In this document: positions 8,192 through 17,249 of the stretch, in pieces | Layout of the letters: each line of letters starts with the position of its first letter | Numbering within the stretch: the stretch's first letter is position 1 | From: Candidatus Chlorohelix allophototropha | GTDB taxonomy: Bacteria; Chloroflexota; Chloroflexia; Chloroheliales; Chloroheliaceae | DNA length: 64,000 bases | Direction of reading: 5' to 3' | NCBI RefSeq assembly: GCF_030389965.1 | Contig: NZ_CP128402.1 | Location: 1 to 64,000, forward strand | Notes under the pieces: model-generated | Told to the model about the DNA's origin: nothing | Seen by the model: only the letters and a program-made list of their open reading frames with translations | Database searches by the model: none | Program-made: the position numbers and the translations under genes

Positions 8192-9975
8192 TGTCTAAGA
8201 CAACTTTACTCTCTCCCGCCGCTGTAATTTTCAAAGTATATCCTGATGCATTTTGGAATTCTTCTAATGCGATAACTAAAGTTGTGTATATTGATAATGC
8301 TGATGGGGACACTCGCAATCGAATGATTACTCACGTTCTTCAACGTCTTGCCCAACATTTAACAAGAGAGCATGACAAAGTTGAGTTACATTTTCAAGAG
8401 CAACAACGTCGTAGAAATCTACAACAATTGCAACTTTCTACAACTACCTCGGCTGCTGATAATGGGGAACAAGACTTTGACTTCAGTGAAATTTTTGGTG
8501 ATTTACCCTTAATGGAAGAAGATCTAGATACTACTATTGACGCAACCCAATTTCCTCCTGTCCGTGCAAGTCATATAAGCTTCATCTTAGTAAACGAACA
8601 AGCAAAGGTACGTACTAAACTTTATCCACGTACTTTCCACTGCAAATATTGTGGTCATTTTCTTGCCCTTAATCCTGCACGACCCCCTCTTAATCTTACA
8701 TGTCCTTGTTGCCGTCATGACCAGCTTATTCAAGAGCCTATTGTTTTTGGGTGCGCTCGTTGTGCTAATGTCATAGAACTTTTTCCTAAAGGAGAACGTT
8801 CAAATTCTACCCCTACCAATCGGCGGACAATTAATATTGATAACTTTTTAGGCACACCTCCTCCTTGCCCAGAATGCAGTTCCGGACATATTCATCTCGA
8901 AAAACACAATACTAATAATCTAGTTTCTTGGCAATGGAAGTGCAATTCTTGTAAGCAATATTTAGAAAACGTTCAAGAACTTTGTTTAAAGTGTTATTTA
9001 CCTAAAGAAAATTCCGATGACAAAACAGATATTACTTTTATGAGTGCCTTTCCAGCTTCTGCTTCAAATGCTCTTCATCCTCTTGTAGATGTTCAAATGT
9101 TTCTCAAAGATGAACCTCTTGAACCAGCTACCTTTCCTACAGCCGCAATAGAAAGTGCTCAGAATTGGGCAGATTACTTCGAGTTAAAACCGCTTGCAAA
9201 TATTACAAATTCTATTTTAGACCTAGACAAGATAGAAGTAATTGAGAATGCTTGCATTTCAAATGCATATCTTCTTAATCGTGTGCGCGTTGTTACTACT
9301 ATTTATGGTTATCAGGCTGGTGACATCATGAAGCATCCTCGCTCACCCGTCCAACTCCCTGATCGCCTTGCACGTTTTTTTAGAGATCCAGAGGGCTTAA
9401 CTGATTATCAATGTTTTGGAATGATCAATGAAGGATCAGCCCTAGTTATAGAGTTAGATAAATCAAAAATCATTGAACGTCTTTCACAGCTTTATCCTTA
9501 TATAACTACATCTTATAATGACTTGTTACAAACAGAACGCGAGGAACTTGGTATTATTCCATTACGTGAACTACTACAACCTATATCTCTACAACATAAT
9601 CAATTTCCATTAATAAGTGCGCTACATGCCTTAGAGCATGCCATACTCATTAATGCACATCGTCAAATTGGCAATGAAGTTCTTGGTTCTATATTATTTC
9701 CACAGGCGGGAGTGATTCTCTTATACGAACGTGAGTCAATCGGACGGGGTGGCGTAGTTCAGCTAATAAACCGTGGACAAGGGTTAGTCAAACTTATTTT
9801 GGCTGCTACTGACCATGTTAATGGTTGCGCCCAAGGGTGTTTTGATGGATGTCCTAGTTGTAGTTATATCAATGATATGTATTGTCAGTATCATCAGGAA
9901 GATTTTAATAATAGATGGTTACCACCTAACATTTTGCTTTCTAGAACAGGAGGTAGAAGCATTCTTAAGTCATAA
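8191..9975 (+). CDS. DrmB-like DUF1998 protein
   Basis: 594 residues, close to DrmB length. Several zinc-binding Cys pairs lie in the first half (CKYCGH, CPCC, CARC, CPEC, CNSC, CLKC). The C-terminus ends with the DUF1998 (MZB-type) cluster GCAQGCFDGCPSCSY near residues 545-560, preceded by HALEHAILINA, a segment typical of DUF1998 proteins. DUF1998 proteins are the usual partner of a large SF2 helicase in DISARM and in Dpd-type systems. The gene is coupled to the helicase gene by a one-base overlap, and 52 bases separate its stop from the stop of the convergent methyltransferase gene. Confidence 0.74.
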   Translation: MSKTTLLSPAAVIFKVYPDAFWNSSNAITKVVYIDNADGDTRNRMITHVLQRLAQHLTREHDKVELHFQEQQRRRNLQQLQLSTTTSAADNGEQDFDFSEIFGDLPLMEEDLDTTIDATQFPPVRASHISFILVNEQAKVRTKLYPRTFHCKYCGHFLALNPARPPLNLTCPCCRHDQLIQEPIVFGCARCANVIELFPKGERSNSTPTNRRTINIDNFLGTPPPCPECSSGHIHLEKHNTNNLVSWQWKCNSCKQYLENVQELCLKCYLPKENSDDKTDITFMSAFPASASNALHPLVDVQMFLKDEPLEPATFPTAAIESAQNWADYFELKPLANITNSILDLDKIEVIENACISNAYLLNRVRVVTTIYGYQAGDIMKHPRSPVQLPDRLARFFRDPEGLTDYQCFGMINEGSALVIELDKSKIIERLSQLYPYITTSYNDLLQTEREELGIIPLRELLQPISLQHNQFPLISALHALEHAILINAHRQIGNEVLGSILFPQAGVILLYERESIGRGGVVQLINRGQGLVKLILAATDHVNGCAQGCFDGCPSCSYINDMYCQYHQEDFNNRWLPPNILLSRTGGRSILKS

Positions 9976-10027
9976 AATATTTTAACAAATTTATTTAACA
10001 GTCTTATTAACTGATCAGCCTAGAACT

Positions 10028-11125
10028 TTACTTTGCCATCTCTAATAATAAATTTTCATTCGTTTCCAAGGTTTCTTCATTTGGATTTGGATTCTCTTGA
10101 GTTAAGAAAGCAATTATTTGTCTTGTGACTACCTCTGACAGTAAAGGTGGTATAGCATTTCCAACCTGCCTATATTGGTCAGTTTGATTTCCAGCAAAAA
10201 CCCAATCATCTGGAAAGCCTTGTAAACGGGCAGCCTCTCGGACTGTTAAATGTCGTGGTTCAAATGGATGAATAAATGGCCTACCTCCTCCTCTGGTTGA
10301 GCCCACTAAAACTGTTCCACTCGGTCTATCCCAAGCTAATCTATCAGTGTGGTCAATTCTATCTCTAGCTCCTTGTACAAGTTGCTCGTATCTTGTACGC
10401 ACTCGTTCACTATGAATTCGTCTTTCGTTGTTTGCTAGACCATCTGGCATATTTTCTAACACATCACGCACACAACGATAAATTAAACCATTTCTATTAT
10501 TGCCAATGGCATCTGGTGGAAAGTACGTTGAGTCAGGCGGAACTAAACCTCGTACTTCCATGCCTTCTCTAAAACCAATTATGAAGACTCGTCTTCTAAA
10601 CTGTGGAACACCAAAATTCACTGCATCTAGTACCCAAGTAAGTGTATTTAAGTATCCTGCTTCAGTAAATAAGTCTATTACTTTTTGATAAGATTTCCCT
10701 TTATCCACACTTAAAAATCCTGCCACATTTTCCATCACAAAACACTTTGGCTGTATTTCCCGTACTACCCGCACAAATTCGAGCATCAGGTTTCCTCTTG
10801 GATCTTCAAATCCTTGGCGATTTCCTAAAATGCTAAAAGACTGGCACGGTGGACCTCCAACTACTAAATCAGCCTCTTTAATTGCTAAATTAGCTCTTTG
10901 CAGTATTAGATTGCTATTAATTTGGTATAAATCTCCTCCGAAATCTCCTTCGTTGTCTCCAATTACATTTAACGATGGTCGGTTAAGTCTAATAGTTTCT
11001 CTAGCTGCCAAACTTATATCTAAACATACTCTCAAATCAATTTGCACATTTGACTTGTAGGCGGCTTGTTCTATTCCAAGATCTAACCCAAACCCACCTG
11101 AAAACAAACTAATATACTTTAGCAT
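10028..11125 (-). CDS. DNA (cytosine-5) methyltransferase
   Basis: All key C5-MTase motifs are visible: SLFSGGFGLDLG (motif I, AdoMet), VVGGPPCQSFS with the catalytic Cys near residue 95 (motif IV), FVMENVAGF (motif VI), QFRRRVFIIG (motif VIII), and ARLQGFPDDW then QVGNAIPPLL (motifs IX-X). The target-recognition segment (about 190-270) is short. It faces the DrmAB-like genes on the opposite strand and shares their AT-rich composition. Class 2 DISARM uses a C5 methyltransferase (DrmMII) to mark self DNA, which is the likely role here. An orphan or restriction-linked MTase is the alternative; no endonuclease gene is adjacent. Confidence 0.9.
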   Translation of the reverse strand: MLKYISLFSGGFGLDLGIEQAAYKSNVQIDLRVCLDISLAARETIRLNRPSLNVIGDNEGDFGGDLYQINSNLILQRANLAIKEADLVVGGPPCQSFSILGNRQGFEDPRGNLMLEFVRVVREIQPKCFVMENVAGFLSVDKGKSYQKVIDLFTEAGYLNTLTWVLDAVNFGVPQFRRRVFIIGFREGMEVRGLVPPDSTYFPPDAIGNNRNGLIYRCVRDVLENMPDGLANNERRIHSERVRTRYEQLVQGARDRIDHTDRLAWDRPSGTVLVGSTRGGGRPFIHPFEPRHLTVREAARLQGFPDDWVFAGNQTDQYRQVGNAIPPLLSEVVTRQIIAFLTQENPNPNEETLETNENLLLEMAK

Positions 11126-11439
11126 CCAAAATCCTCTTCAATTACAAAATCAATTGTAGTGTTCTGCATCAATCAGGTTTGACGTTCCTCTGAAAATTAC
11201 TTAACAACAGGCTAATGGAATTTGGGTAACTTAAACCGCCTGCCCGCAAGGGTAGCTTCCTTTTACCTGCAATCGAGTTTTGAAGCTAAAACAGTTCTAG
11301 CTGGCCTTTTGGAGTTCGACGGTATAACCTAGGCTCTCCAATTGCCGTAAAGCCCGTTTCTTGATGCTCTCCTGATCTAGCTTGTGGAAGTAATCCCCGC
11401 CTATCTCCTTGTAATATTCTCTGCGCAGAAGCAGGTGGT

Positions 11440-12959
11440 AAATAATTGTAACAGTTCAGACCAAAAGCTTGGGAAGGGGAGGTTGCCCACAAAAAGTGTC
11501 AAGGAGCGCAACCAACAAGTTTTCACCTTGCTTTTTCATGGTGGAAAGGTAGCCTCTTATCCGACAAAAGAAGCTGGCACCTTCCTGGCTGCGAAAACAA
11601 CCTGAAACCTTTTGTTGCACTTTAACCATCCGAATATCACGCTCGGCCAGATTGTTATCAAAAGGCACATCAAAACGGTAGGCAAACAGCAGCACTTGAT
11701 GACGCTGTTTATCCAGCCGATCCAGTAAGTTCTTAGGCTTGCTCTGCCGGGGCTTGCCCCGTTTTCCACAAGGCCAGCCACCCTGGGGAGGAGGATTAGC
11801 TGCCAGACCCTGTGCGATCAATTGCTGGTAGCGCTCTTCGAAATGCGCTAACCGTGCACTGCTTAAACTGGTTTCAGACCTAGCCCTGGCGACTTCCACT
11901 TCTTCTTTCAAGTCCACAAGAAGGGTGGTGAACTCAGCCGCCCACGCCTGCTTGAGTTGTTCGTAGACAAAAGCAAGTTCCCTGAGATGATGGGCGTTAC
12001 ACAGACCGTGGGTACAGGCATAGCGCAGATAGTTAGACCAACCATCGTGGATCGCTGCGCCCTGGAAAGCCGGTAAAATCCCAATCTCGTCTGTGGCTTT
12101 ACTACCTCGCCGTAAATGGTGAGCATAGTGGGTTAAATGTGGTGTGCTGGCTACGTGCAGCCAGTGGCGCTTGCCTTCTACATACAACCCGGTTTCATCG
12201 CAATGTAACACTTTGGCCTGGGTAAGCGCTGTCTTGATGGTTTTTTCTGGCTCAGCCAATTGCTCGTAGCACTCCGCTATCATATTGACCAAACTGCCGG
12301 GTGAAAGACTTTCGCTGTAGATTTCATTAAGTAGCTCGCACACCCGGGCATAAGGCAGCAGTTGATAAGTGATCAGGTAAACTGCCAGAGCCCGAAACCC
12401 AGGTCCGTATTGCACCCAATTCTTGACGGACTGCGGGAATTTGGCTTTGGTAACAGTCTGACAAGTAGGACACTTTTTGCTGTAAGTGCGGTGTTCGGTG
12501 ACGTGCAGTTTGAGTTGAGTAGGCAGCTCAAAAACCTGACGAGGCTCGAAGTGAGGTAGCGCTGCTTCTTTGGTTAAGTCAGTCTGGCACTTTTCACAGG
12601 TGGTGGGCAGATGCGCAATCACTGTATCCGGGTTTTCGCTTTGTTTAAGAGCCTGACCCTCGTGACCAGGTTGACCACCCGGTTTCTTACCGCTGGATTT
12701 GCGCAAGCTGCGTTTTTTGGGCGAGCGCTTAAACCCGTCGGAAGAAGGCGGTTTGGAAGAATTATGGCTATCTTGAGAGAGCCGGGCTTCAAGGGTTTGA
12801 ATACGTTCTATCAGTTGGGCAATCAAAGCTGCCTGTGAAGCGGCTTTAGCTTCAAGTTGGGCGTAATCGTTTTGAAGTTGGGCTAATTGCTCTTCTAATG
12901 TCATTTTATTAGTCTACCAGCCTCGTCAACTGACCCTGGCTGAATTGTTACAAATAATT
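11440..12959 (-). mobile_element. IS66-family insertion sequence with 8-bp target duplication
   Basis: The element spans 11448-12951 and is flanked by perfect direct repeats AAATAATT (11440-11447 and 12952-12959), the 8-bp target duplication characteristic of IS66. Terminal inverted repeats start GTAACA and share GTAACArTTCAG. It carries only the large transposase gene (no tnpA/tnpB), as in the ISBst12-like IS66 group. Intact ends, an intact gene and a perfect duplication indicate a fairly recent insertion. Confidence 0.9.
11456..12904 (-). CDS. IS66-family transposase (TnpC)
   Basis: 482 residues, full length for a single-gene IS66. The N-terminal coiled coil (residues 1-45, QLAQLQNDYAQLEAKAA) is followed by the conserved SxxSSKPPSSD motif, a basic KKPGGQPGHEG stretch, and a CxxC-type zinc finger (CEKCQTDL, CPTC). 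The DDE core shows VLHCDETGLYV (first Asp), AIHDGWSNYL (second Asp) and DNNLAERDIRMVKV (Glu). The gene ends 8 bases inside the left terminal repeat. It probably encodes an active transposase. Confidence 0.92.
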   Translation of the reverse strand: MTLEEQLAQLQNDYAQLEAKAASQAALIAQLIERIQTLEARLSQDSHNSSKPPSSDGFKRSPKKRSLRKSSGKKPGGQPGHEGQALKQSENPDTVIAHLPTTCEKCQTDLTKEAALPHFEPRQVFELPTQLKLHVTEHRTYSKKCPTCQTVTKAKFPQSVKNWVQYGPGFRALAVYLITYQLLPYARVCELLNEIYSESLSPGSLVNMIAECYEQLAEPEKTIKTALTQAKVLHCDETGLYVEGKRHWLHVASTPHLTHYAHHLRRGSKATDEIGILPAFQGAAIHDGWSNYLRYACTHGLCNAHHLRELAFVYEQLKQAWAAEFTTLLVDLKEEVEVARARSETSLSSARLAHFEERYQQLIAQGLAANPPPQGGWPCGKRGKPRQSKPKNLLDRLDKQRHQVLLFAYRFDVPFDNNLAERDIRMVKVQQKVSGCFRSQEGASFFCRIRGYLSTMKKQGENLLVALLDTFCGQPPLPKLLV

Positions 12960-13170
12960 ACTAAAATACTGTGAGCAACCGCAACCACCGCTTTTTTGCG
13001 CCTCAGCCGTACTGTTAATCGGCGACCCTGAGCCGAAAGATAAGTGTCACGGGTGTGCAGAGCCGCTTGCGCCGCTTCGACCAGTGCTTGTCTAAGCCAA
13101 CGACTACCCTTGGTGGTACGTCCACTTAACCGTTTGCCTCCACTTTCTTTGTGAACTTGCCCCGGTTTAG

Positions 13171-14385
13171 TGGAGTGTGAGAATAGTCAAACATTTAGCT
13201 GTTCAAACCCCACTGGTGTCATAAAACCCAACGCCGAATGTAGCCGCTGCCGATTGTAAAACACTTCCATATATTCGAAAATAACTGTCTTGGCTTCGCG
13301 TCTACTCTCAAACTTATAACGATCCGTACATTCCACTTTCAACGTCCCGAAAAAGCTTTCCATGAGAGCATTGTCCCAACAATCACCCTTTCGGCTCATA
13401 CTGGTTTCGATCCCGTACTGCTCGAGCAACCCCGGTAGCCCCTACTGGTATATTGGCTCCCCCGATCGATATGATGTAAAAGCCCCTCTCCCGGTTTACG
13501 TCGCTCCAATGCCATAACCAAGGCTCTTTCCACCAACGCTTCATCCCGGTTGGCACCCATCGACCAACCCACTACTTTTCTCGAATAAATATCTACCAGG
13601 GCTGCCAGGTACAACCAACCTTCATTAGTCCATACCCCGGTAATATCTCCCACCCATTTCTCATCAGGCCTGGTAGCCGTGAAATCCCGCTTTAGCCTGT
13701 TGGGTGCCACCGGATTGCTGTGCTGGCTATCAGTCGTTATGACCTTTCGCTTTTTACGACGATGACAGGAGACTAGCCCCAGCAACCGCATCAGCCTGGC
13801 TACCCGCTTCCTCGAACAGTTTATCCCTTTAAGCTTTAGCGCCGCCTTTATTCTGGGACTACCGTAAGTTTGCCTAGACTGCTCGAATATAGGCTCAATT
13901 TCTGCTCCCAGTTCCCGGTTAGCCTAGGCTCTGGCACTTTCTGGTCGTTTCCGCTAGGCGTAATAGCCGCTCTCAGAAACCACCAGCACCTTGCACATCA
14001 GGCTAACTGGAAATTCCTGCTTGTACTCATAAATGAACTGAAACTTCACTGAAGATGGCTATGGCTTTTTTTAAGATATCCCTTTCCATCCGTAGTCGTT
14101 CATTCTCCTGACGCAGCCGACGGAGTTCTTCTTCAGCCTCAGTTTGATAACTCTTACCAGGAAAAGCTTGCTCCCCTTTTTCAGCCAATATTTTACGCCA
14201 ATGCTAGAGTACACTGTCGGATACCCCTAATTCTCTAGCGATTTGGACCGCTGTTTTACCGCTGTTTTCCAATAAGCGCACTGCTTCTCGCTTAAATTCT
14301 ACTGGATACTCTTTCTGCTTATCTCCCATTTCTGCCCCTTTCGTAGATTATTATAGCATCTGCCTCTTCCTCTTCCTATACTCCA
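13171..14385 (-). mobile_element. Degenerate IS3-family element
   Basis: Imperfect terminal inverted repeats (TGGAGTGTGAGAA at 13171; TGGAGTATAGGAA on the minus strand from 14385) bound a 1215-bp element, the normal IS3 size. It contains an orfA with an HTH and leucine zipper and an orfB with an rve integrase core, both broken. I could not find a matching 3-4 bp target duplication, so one flank may have been rearranged. Confidence 0.82.
13187..14329 (-). pseudogene. IS3 transposase orfA/orfB, inactivated
   Basis: orfA starts at ATG 14329 (MGDKQKEYPVEFKREAVRLL, HTH) and has an in-frame TAG near 14203 between SVL and HWRKILAEKG; its zipper ends near IFSE at about 14045. orfB has lost its N-terminal frame through stops around 13800-14040. 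Its core is readable as RPDEKWVGDITG, YSRKVVGWSM and HHIDRGSQYTS (13791 to about 13430). A single-base frameshift near 13430 then separates it from LLEQYGIETSMSRKGDC and the DDE glutamate segment ESFFGTLK. With at least one nonsense codon and one frameshift the element cannot move by itself. Confidence 0.85.
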
Positions 14386-14505
14386 CGAATCCGGGTTAAC
14401 TTCAAGTTTTGGCTTATTTTGATGCTTTACTACATTATGAAAGGCTCTCGTTTACACTATAAGTACCATTTCCACCGATTCACGCGTTGTGTACCAGAAC
14501 CTTTT
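14386..14505. other. Short intergenic spacer downstream of the secA-like gene
   Basis: Nothing recognisable apart from AT-rich sequence. No IS110 N-terminal continuation was found here. Confidence 0.4.
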
Positions 14506-17166
14506 TCACTTGCAAAAAACAGTTATATTCTCCAATATTTTTTTCTGGCTTTTCACCTGAAACTCAGCCCATAAGTGCCAGGCTTCCCGTTGGTATTCCC
14601 TGAGGGGTTCCTGCCCACCATAGACCCTTAGAAAAATCCCGTGCCTGAGTTCTTCAAGCGGGGTTAAATACTCGACCCACTCCCCATCTAACGTTTTAAG
14701 CAAGGTATCTCGGATATTTTCAGAGAGGTTTACCTTTCTCAAGCCAAGCCCTGCCTGCTCCATAACCTGTTCAAGTTTAGCTAACAGCCACTTTTTTATC
14801 GCGTCCTCGCTTACTTCTTTTCTTGAACCCAGAAAAAGCTGTAACTCACTCGCAATTTTAAAACCAAACAGGGCAGTGGTCGCTTCCACTAACCCTGCTG
14901 TACCCTCTTGCCCTCCAACTTCATTTTCCCCCTCCAGCCAAGCTGTCCCCAACTCTGAGATTTCTTCCCTGGCAAGTTTCAGGACGAACATTTTCAGCCG
15001 ACCAGCATCTGCTTCCAGCACCTGCTCCCGGTCCCTGTAAAAGGTCGTCCGTTGTACCTCCAGCACCCGGTCGTATTCAATACCTCTTTTCAACTCCTCG
15101 TAGTGCTGCCCCTCTTGCTTGCGCTGGCATTCCTCTACCACCGTTTCAGCCAGTCTTTTGGTAATAGATTCACCCCATTCGACTCCAGAACCCAACCGCT
15201 CTGATAACCCGTCCCCCCACCCACCGGCAAACTTTAGCACCAGTTCCTCCTCCAGAGAACGATATAATCTGGAGTAACCGGGGTCGCCCTGCCGCCCTGT
15301 TCGCCCGATCAGTTGCAGATCCAGCCTTTTAGTAGCTGACAACCCCAACCCCATTACATGTAAGCCGCCTGAGTTGAGTACCAGCTCCCTGGCCCGTTTG
15401 GTCCTCTCTCTGGCATCTTCCTCTAGCTTTAGCCAGGCCGAGCTACCCCGGTCCACCTGTTCTACCAGTCCCCTTTTCTGGGCCAGATCCGCCAGGTGAT
15501 CCTCATACCGGCCACCCAGGAGAATATCGGTACCTCTACCCGCCATGCTGGTTGCCACTGTAATCCGACCGGGGAAACCAGCCTGTGCCACAATCAAGGC
15601 TTCCCTCTCGGTCTGTCTGGCGTTCAGTACCAGGTGAGGTATGCCTCGTTTTGCAAGGTAGCCGGACACCGCCTCACTATCCGCTATCCCGGTGGTACCG
15701 ATCAGCACCGCTGCGCCGCTCTCCCTGACCCTGATTGCGTCGCTTACCAGGGCTTCCAGTGCCTCCTGCCTGGTGCGATACAATAGCGGTTTTTTATCCC
15801 GGCGGCGGGAGGATTTATGGGAGGGAATTTCTAAGACTTCTAACCTGTATAGTTTGTGAAAGGTGTCCCGGTCCTGGGTAAGAGTGCCACTTAATCCAGC
15901 CAGTTTCTCATACCCTCTGAAATAGGCGTGCAAGGAAATAGTGGCATATGTCACCGGGGAAGGTTGCACCACTAACCCTTCTTTGGCCTCCAGGGCCTCA
16001 TGCAGTCCACCTCTGAACCTTCTACCCGGCATAGGGCGCCCGCTTCGCTCCCGGTCTACCAGCACTATTTCCCCCTCCAGCATTCCGGGCTTTGCTTGTT
16101 TCTCGGCTTGTGCCAGAGTAAGAAACGGCTTGGAGGCTTCCAGACCGGGTGGGAGCAGCTTTTCGCGCTGGCGTGCAAGCTGCTCCCAGTCACCTCCCTC
16201 AGAGGGCCTCTTTCCAGCCAGGGAGGGTTTCAGCAACACCAGATAGTCCTCCCCCTGGTGGTAGAGAGTAAGAGCCTGCAGGGCTATGTCCAGGTAGTAG
16301 AGTTCCGAACGTTCCGCGTCATAGAGAGTTTGGCTTTCTTTTAATCCCAGCCACTTTTCCAGCCGGGTAATCCCGCTTTCGGTGAAATGCGCTTTGCGCT
16401 TTAGTGCAGCTACTTCGTAATCTTGATCTGGTGCCAACCTTTTAATCAATTCGGTTGCCCGGTAAAAACCCTCCACCGATTGGTTACTCCGCCCGCTAAT
16501 AATAAGAGGGGTGCGGGCTTCGTCTAGCAGGATATTATCGGCCTCATCCAGGATGGCAAAGTAGCACCCCCGTTGCACTCTGTCCTGTGCCTGCTGCACC
16601 AGATTATCTCTCAGGTAGTCAAACCCGAAGGCAGGAGCAGTTCCATATGTTATGTCAACTTGATAAGCTTCCTGCCTGGTACAGGGCACCAGAGTTTTGC
16701 GCCGGGGTTCATAGCGGTATTGTGCTTCCGCCACAGCAGTAATAGCCCCGCAGGAAATACCCAGTCGGCTATATACCCCACCCATGGTGGCGCAGTCACG
16801 TTTCGCCAGGTAGTCGTTGGCAGTGACAATATGCACCCCACTACCCCTTAACGCAGCAAGGAAAGCCGGGGCGGTGATGGCCAGGGTCTTGCCTTCCCCG
16901 GTCTTCATCTCCACTAACTTGTCCTCAGAAAGGGCGATCCCGGCCATGAGTTGCTCAGGGTGGTGGCGATAACCCAGTTCCCGCCAGGCCGCCTCCCTCA
17001 CCACCGCAAAAGCCCTGGGTAGTAACGAGGAAGTGATACCTCCACTGGCAAGTTCTGCCTGAAACCCACCAGCCAGCCCCAGCAATTCTGCCTCAGTCAG
17101 TGCCGCATAACGCTTCTCATAATTTCTGATTATTCTCAAAGCCTGATTTTTTAGACCTGAAAACAT
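14506..17166 (-). CDS. SecA-family ATPase (accessory SecA paralogue)
   Basis: Preprotein-translocase motor ATPase by sequence. Motifs: VEMKTGEGKTLAI (Walker A, near residue 88), DYLAKRDC, AILDEADNILLDEAR (DEAD box, near 207), GLSGTL, VATSMAGRGTDI, and IGRTGRQGDPG with SLEEEL. The C-terminal CxCxSGxxxxxCHG zinc tail of housekeeping SecA is absent and the protein ends in a plain helical region, which suggests a specialised paralogue rather than the essential copy. An insertion around residues 280-370 (ALQALTLYHQGEDYLVL, EKQAKPGMLEGEIVLV) corresponds to the preprotein cross-linking region. A prepilin peptidase gene follows upstream on the same strand, so the pair may serve secretion of pilin-like proteins. 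That link is inference. Confidence 0.88.
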   Translation of the reverse strand: MFSGLKNQALRIIRNYEKRYAALTEAELLGLAGGFQAELASGGITSSLLPRAFAVVREAAWRELGYRHHPEQLMAGIALSEDKLVEMKTGEGKTLAITAPAFLAALRGSGVHIVTANDYLAKRDCATMGGVYSRLGISCGAITAVAEAQYRYEPRRKTLVPCTRQEAYQVDITYGTAPAFGFDYLRDNLVQQAQDRVQRGCYFAILDEADNILLDEARTPLIISGRSNQSVEGFYRATELIKRLAPDQDYEVAALKRKAHFTESGITRLEKWLGLKESQTLYDAERSELYYLDIALQALTLYHQGEDYLVLLKPSLAGKRPSEGGDWEQLARQREKLLPPGLEASKPFLTLAQAEKQAKPGMLEGEIVLVDRERSGRPMPGRRFRGGLHEALEAKEGLVVQPSPVTYATISLHAYFRGYEKLAGLSGTLTQDRDTFHKLYRLEVLEIPSHKSSRRRDKKPLLYRTRQEALEALVSDAIRVRESGAAVLIGTTGIADSEAVSGYLAKRGIPHLVLNARQTEREALIVAQAGFPGRITVATSMAGRGTDILLGGRYEDHLADLAQKRGLVEQVDRGSSAWLKLEEDARERTKRARELVLNSGGLHVMGLGLSATKRLDLQLIGRTGRQGDPGYSRLYRSLEEELVLKFAGGWGDGLSERLGSGVEWGESITKRLAETVVEECQRKQEGQHYEELKRGIEYDRVLEVQRTTFYRDREQVLEADAGRLKMFVLKLAREEISELGTAWLEGENEVGGQEGTAGLVEATTALFGFKIASELQLFLGSRKEVSEDAIKKWLLAKLEQVMEQAGLGLRKVNLSENIRDTLLKTLDGEWVEYLTPLEELRHGIFLRVYGGQEPLREYQREAWHLWAEFQVKSQKKILENITVFCK

Positions 17167-17249
17167 AATTACTCCGGGTTCATGGGCTAAATGCTGGAAA
17201 TATCAGGGAAAAGGGTTTACCTTCGGGCAGGGGCGGCATCGGTAGAATC

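Larger units (their letters stand above)
11297..13170 (-). pseudogene. IS110-family transposase remnant, split by IS66 and truncated next to IS3
   Basis: The two flanks of the IS66 insertion read as one C-terminal IS110/IS1111 transposase domain. 12960-13170 encodes HKESGGKRLSGRTTKGSRW and later VVAVAHSILVI. After removal of IS66 and one copy of its target duplication the frame continues as IYHLL, GGDYFHKLDQE and RQLESLGYTVEL to a stop at 11297-11299. The GGKRLSG, KG, HxILV and GxDYF-RxLExLGY series is the transposase_20 tail of IS110 proteins. The N-terminal DEDD domain is missing: the reading frame ends at the IS3 border at 13171, and no continuation was found beyond 14385. Confidence 0.8.

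Noticed and set aside
10028-11125. Solitary restriction-modification system
   Set aside because: The methyltransferase is intact but no restriction endonuclease gene is adjacent; the DrmAB-like neighbours explain it better.
13396-14052. Separate genes inside the IS3 element, including plus-strand frames
   Set aside because: These are pieces of one frameshifted transposase or antisense shadows of it.
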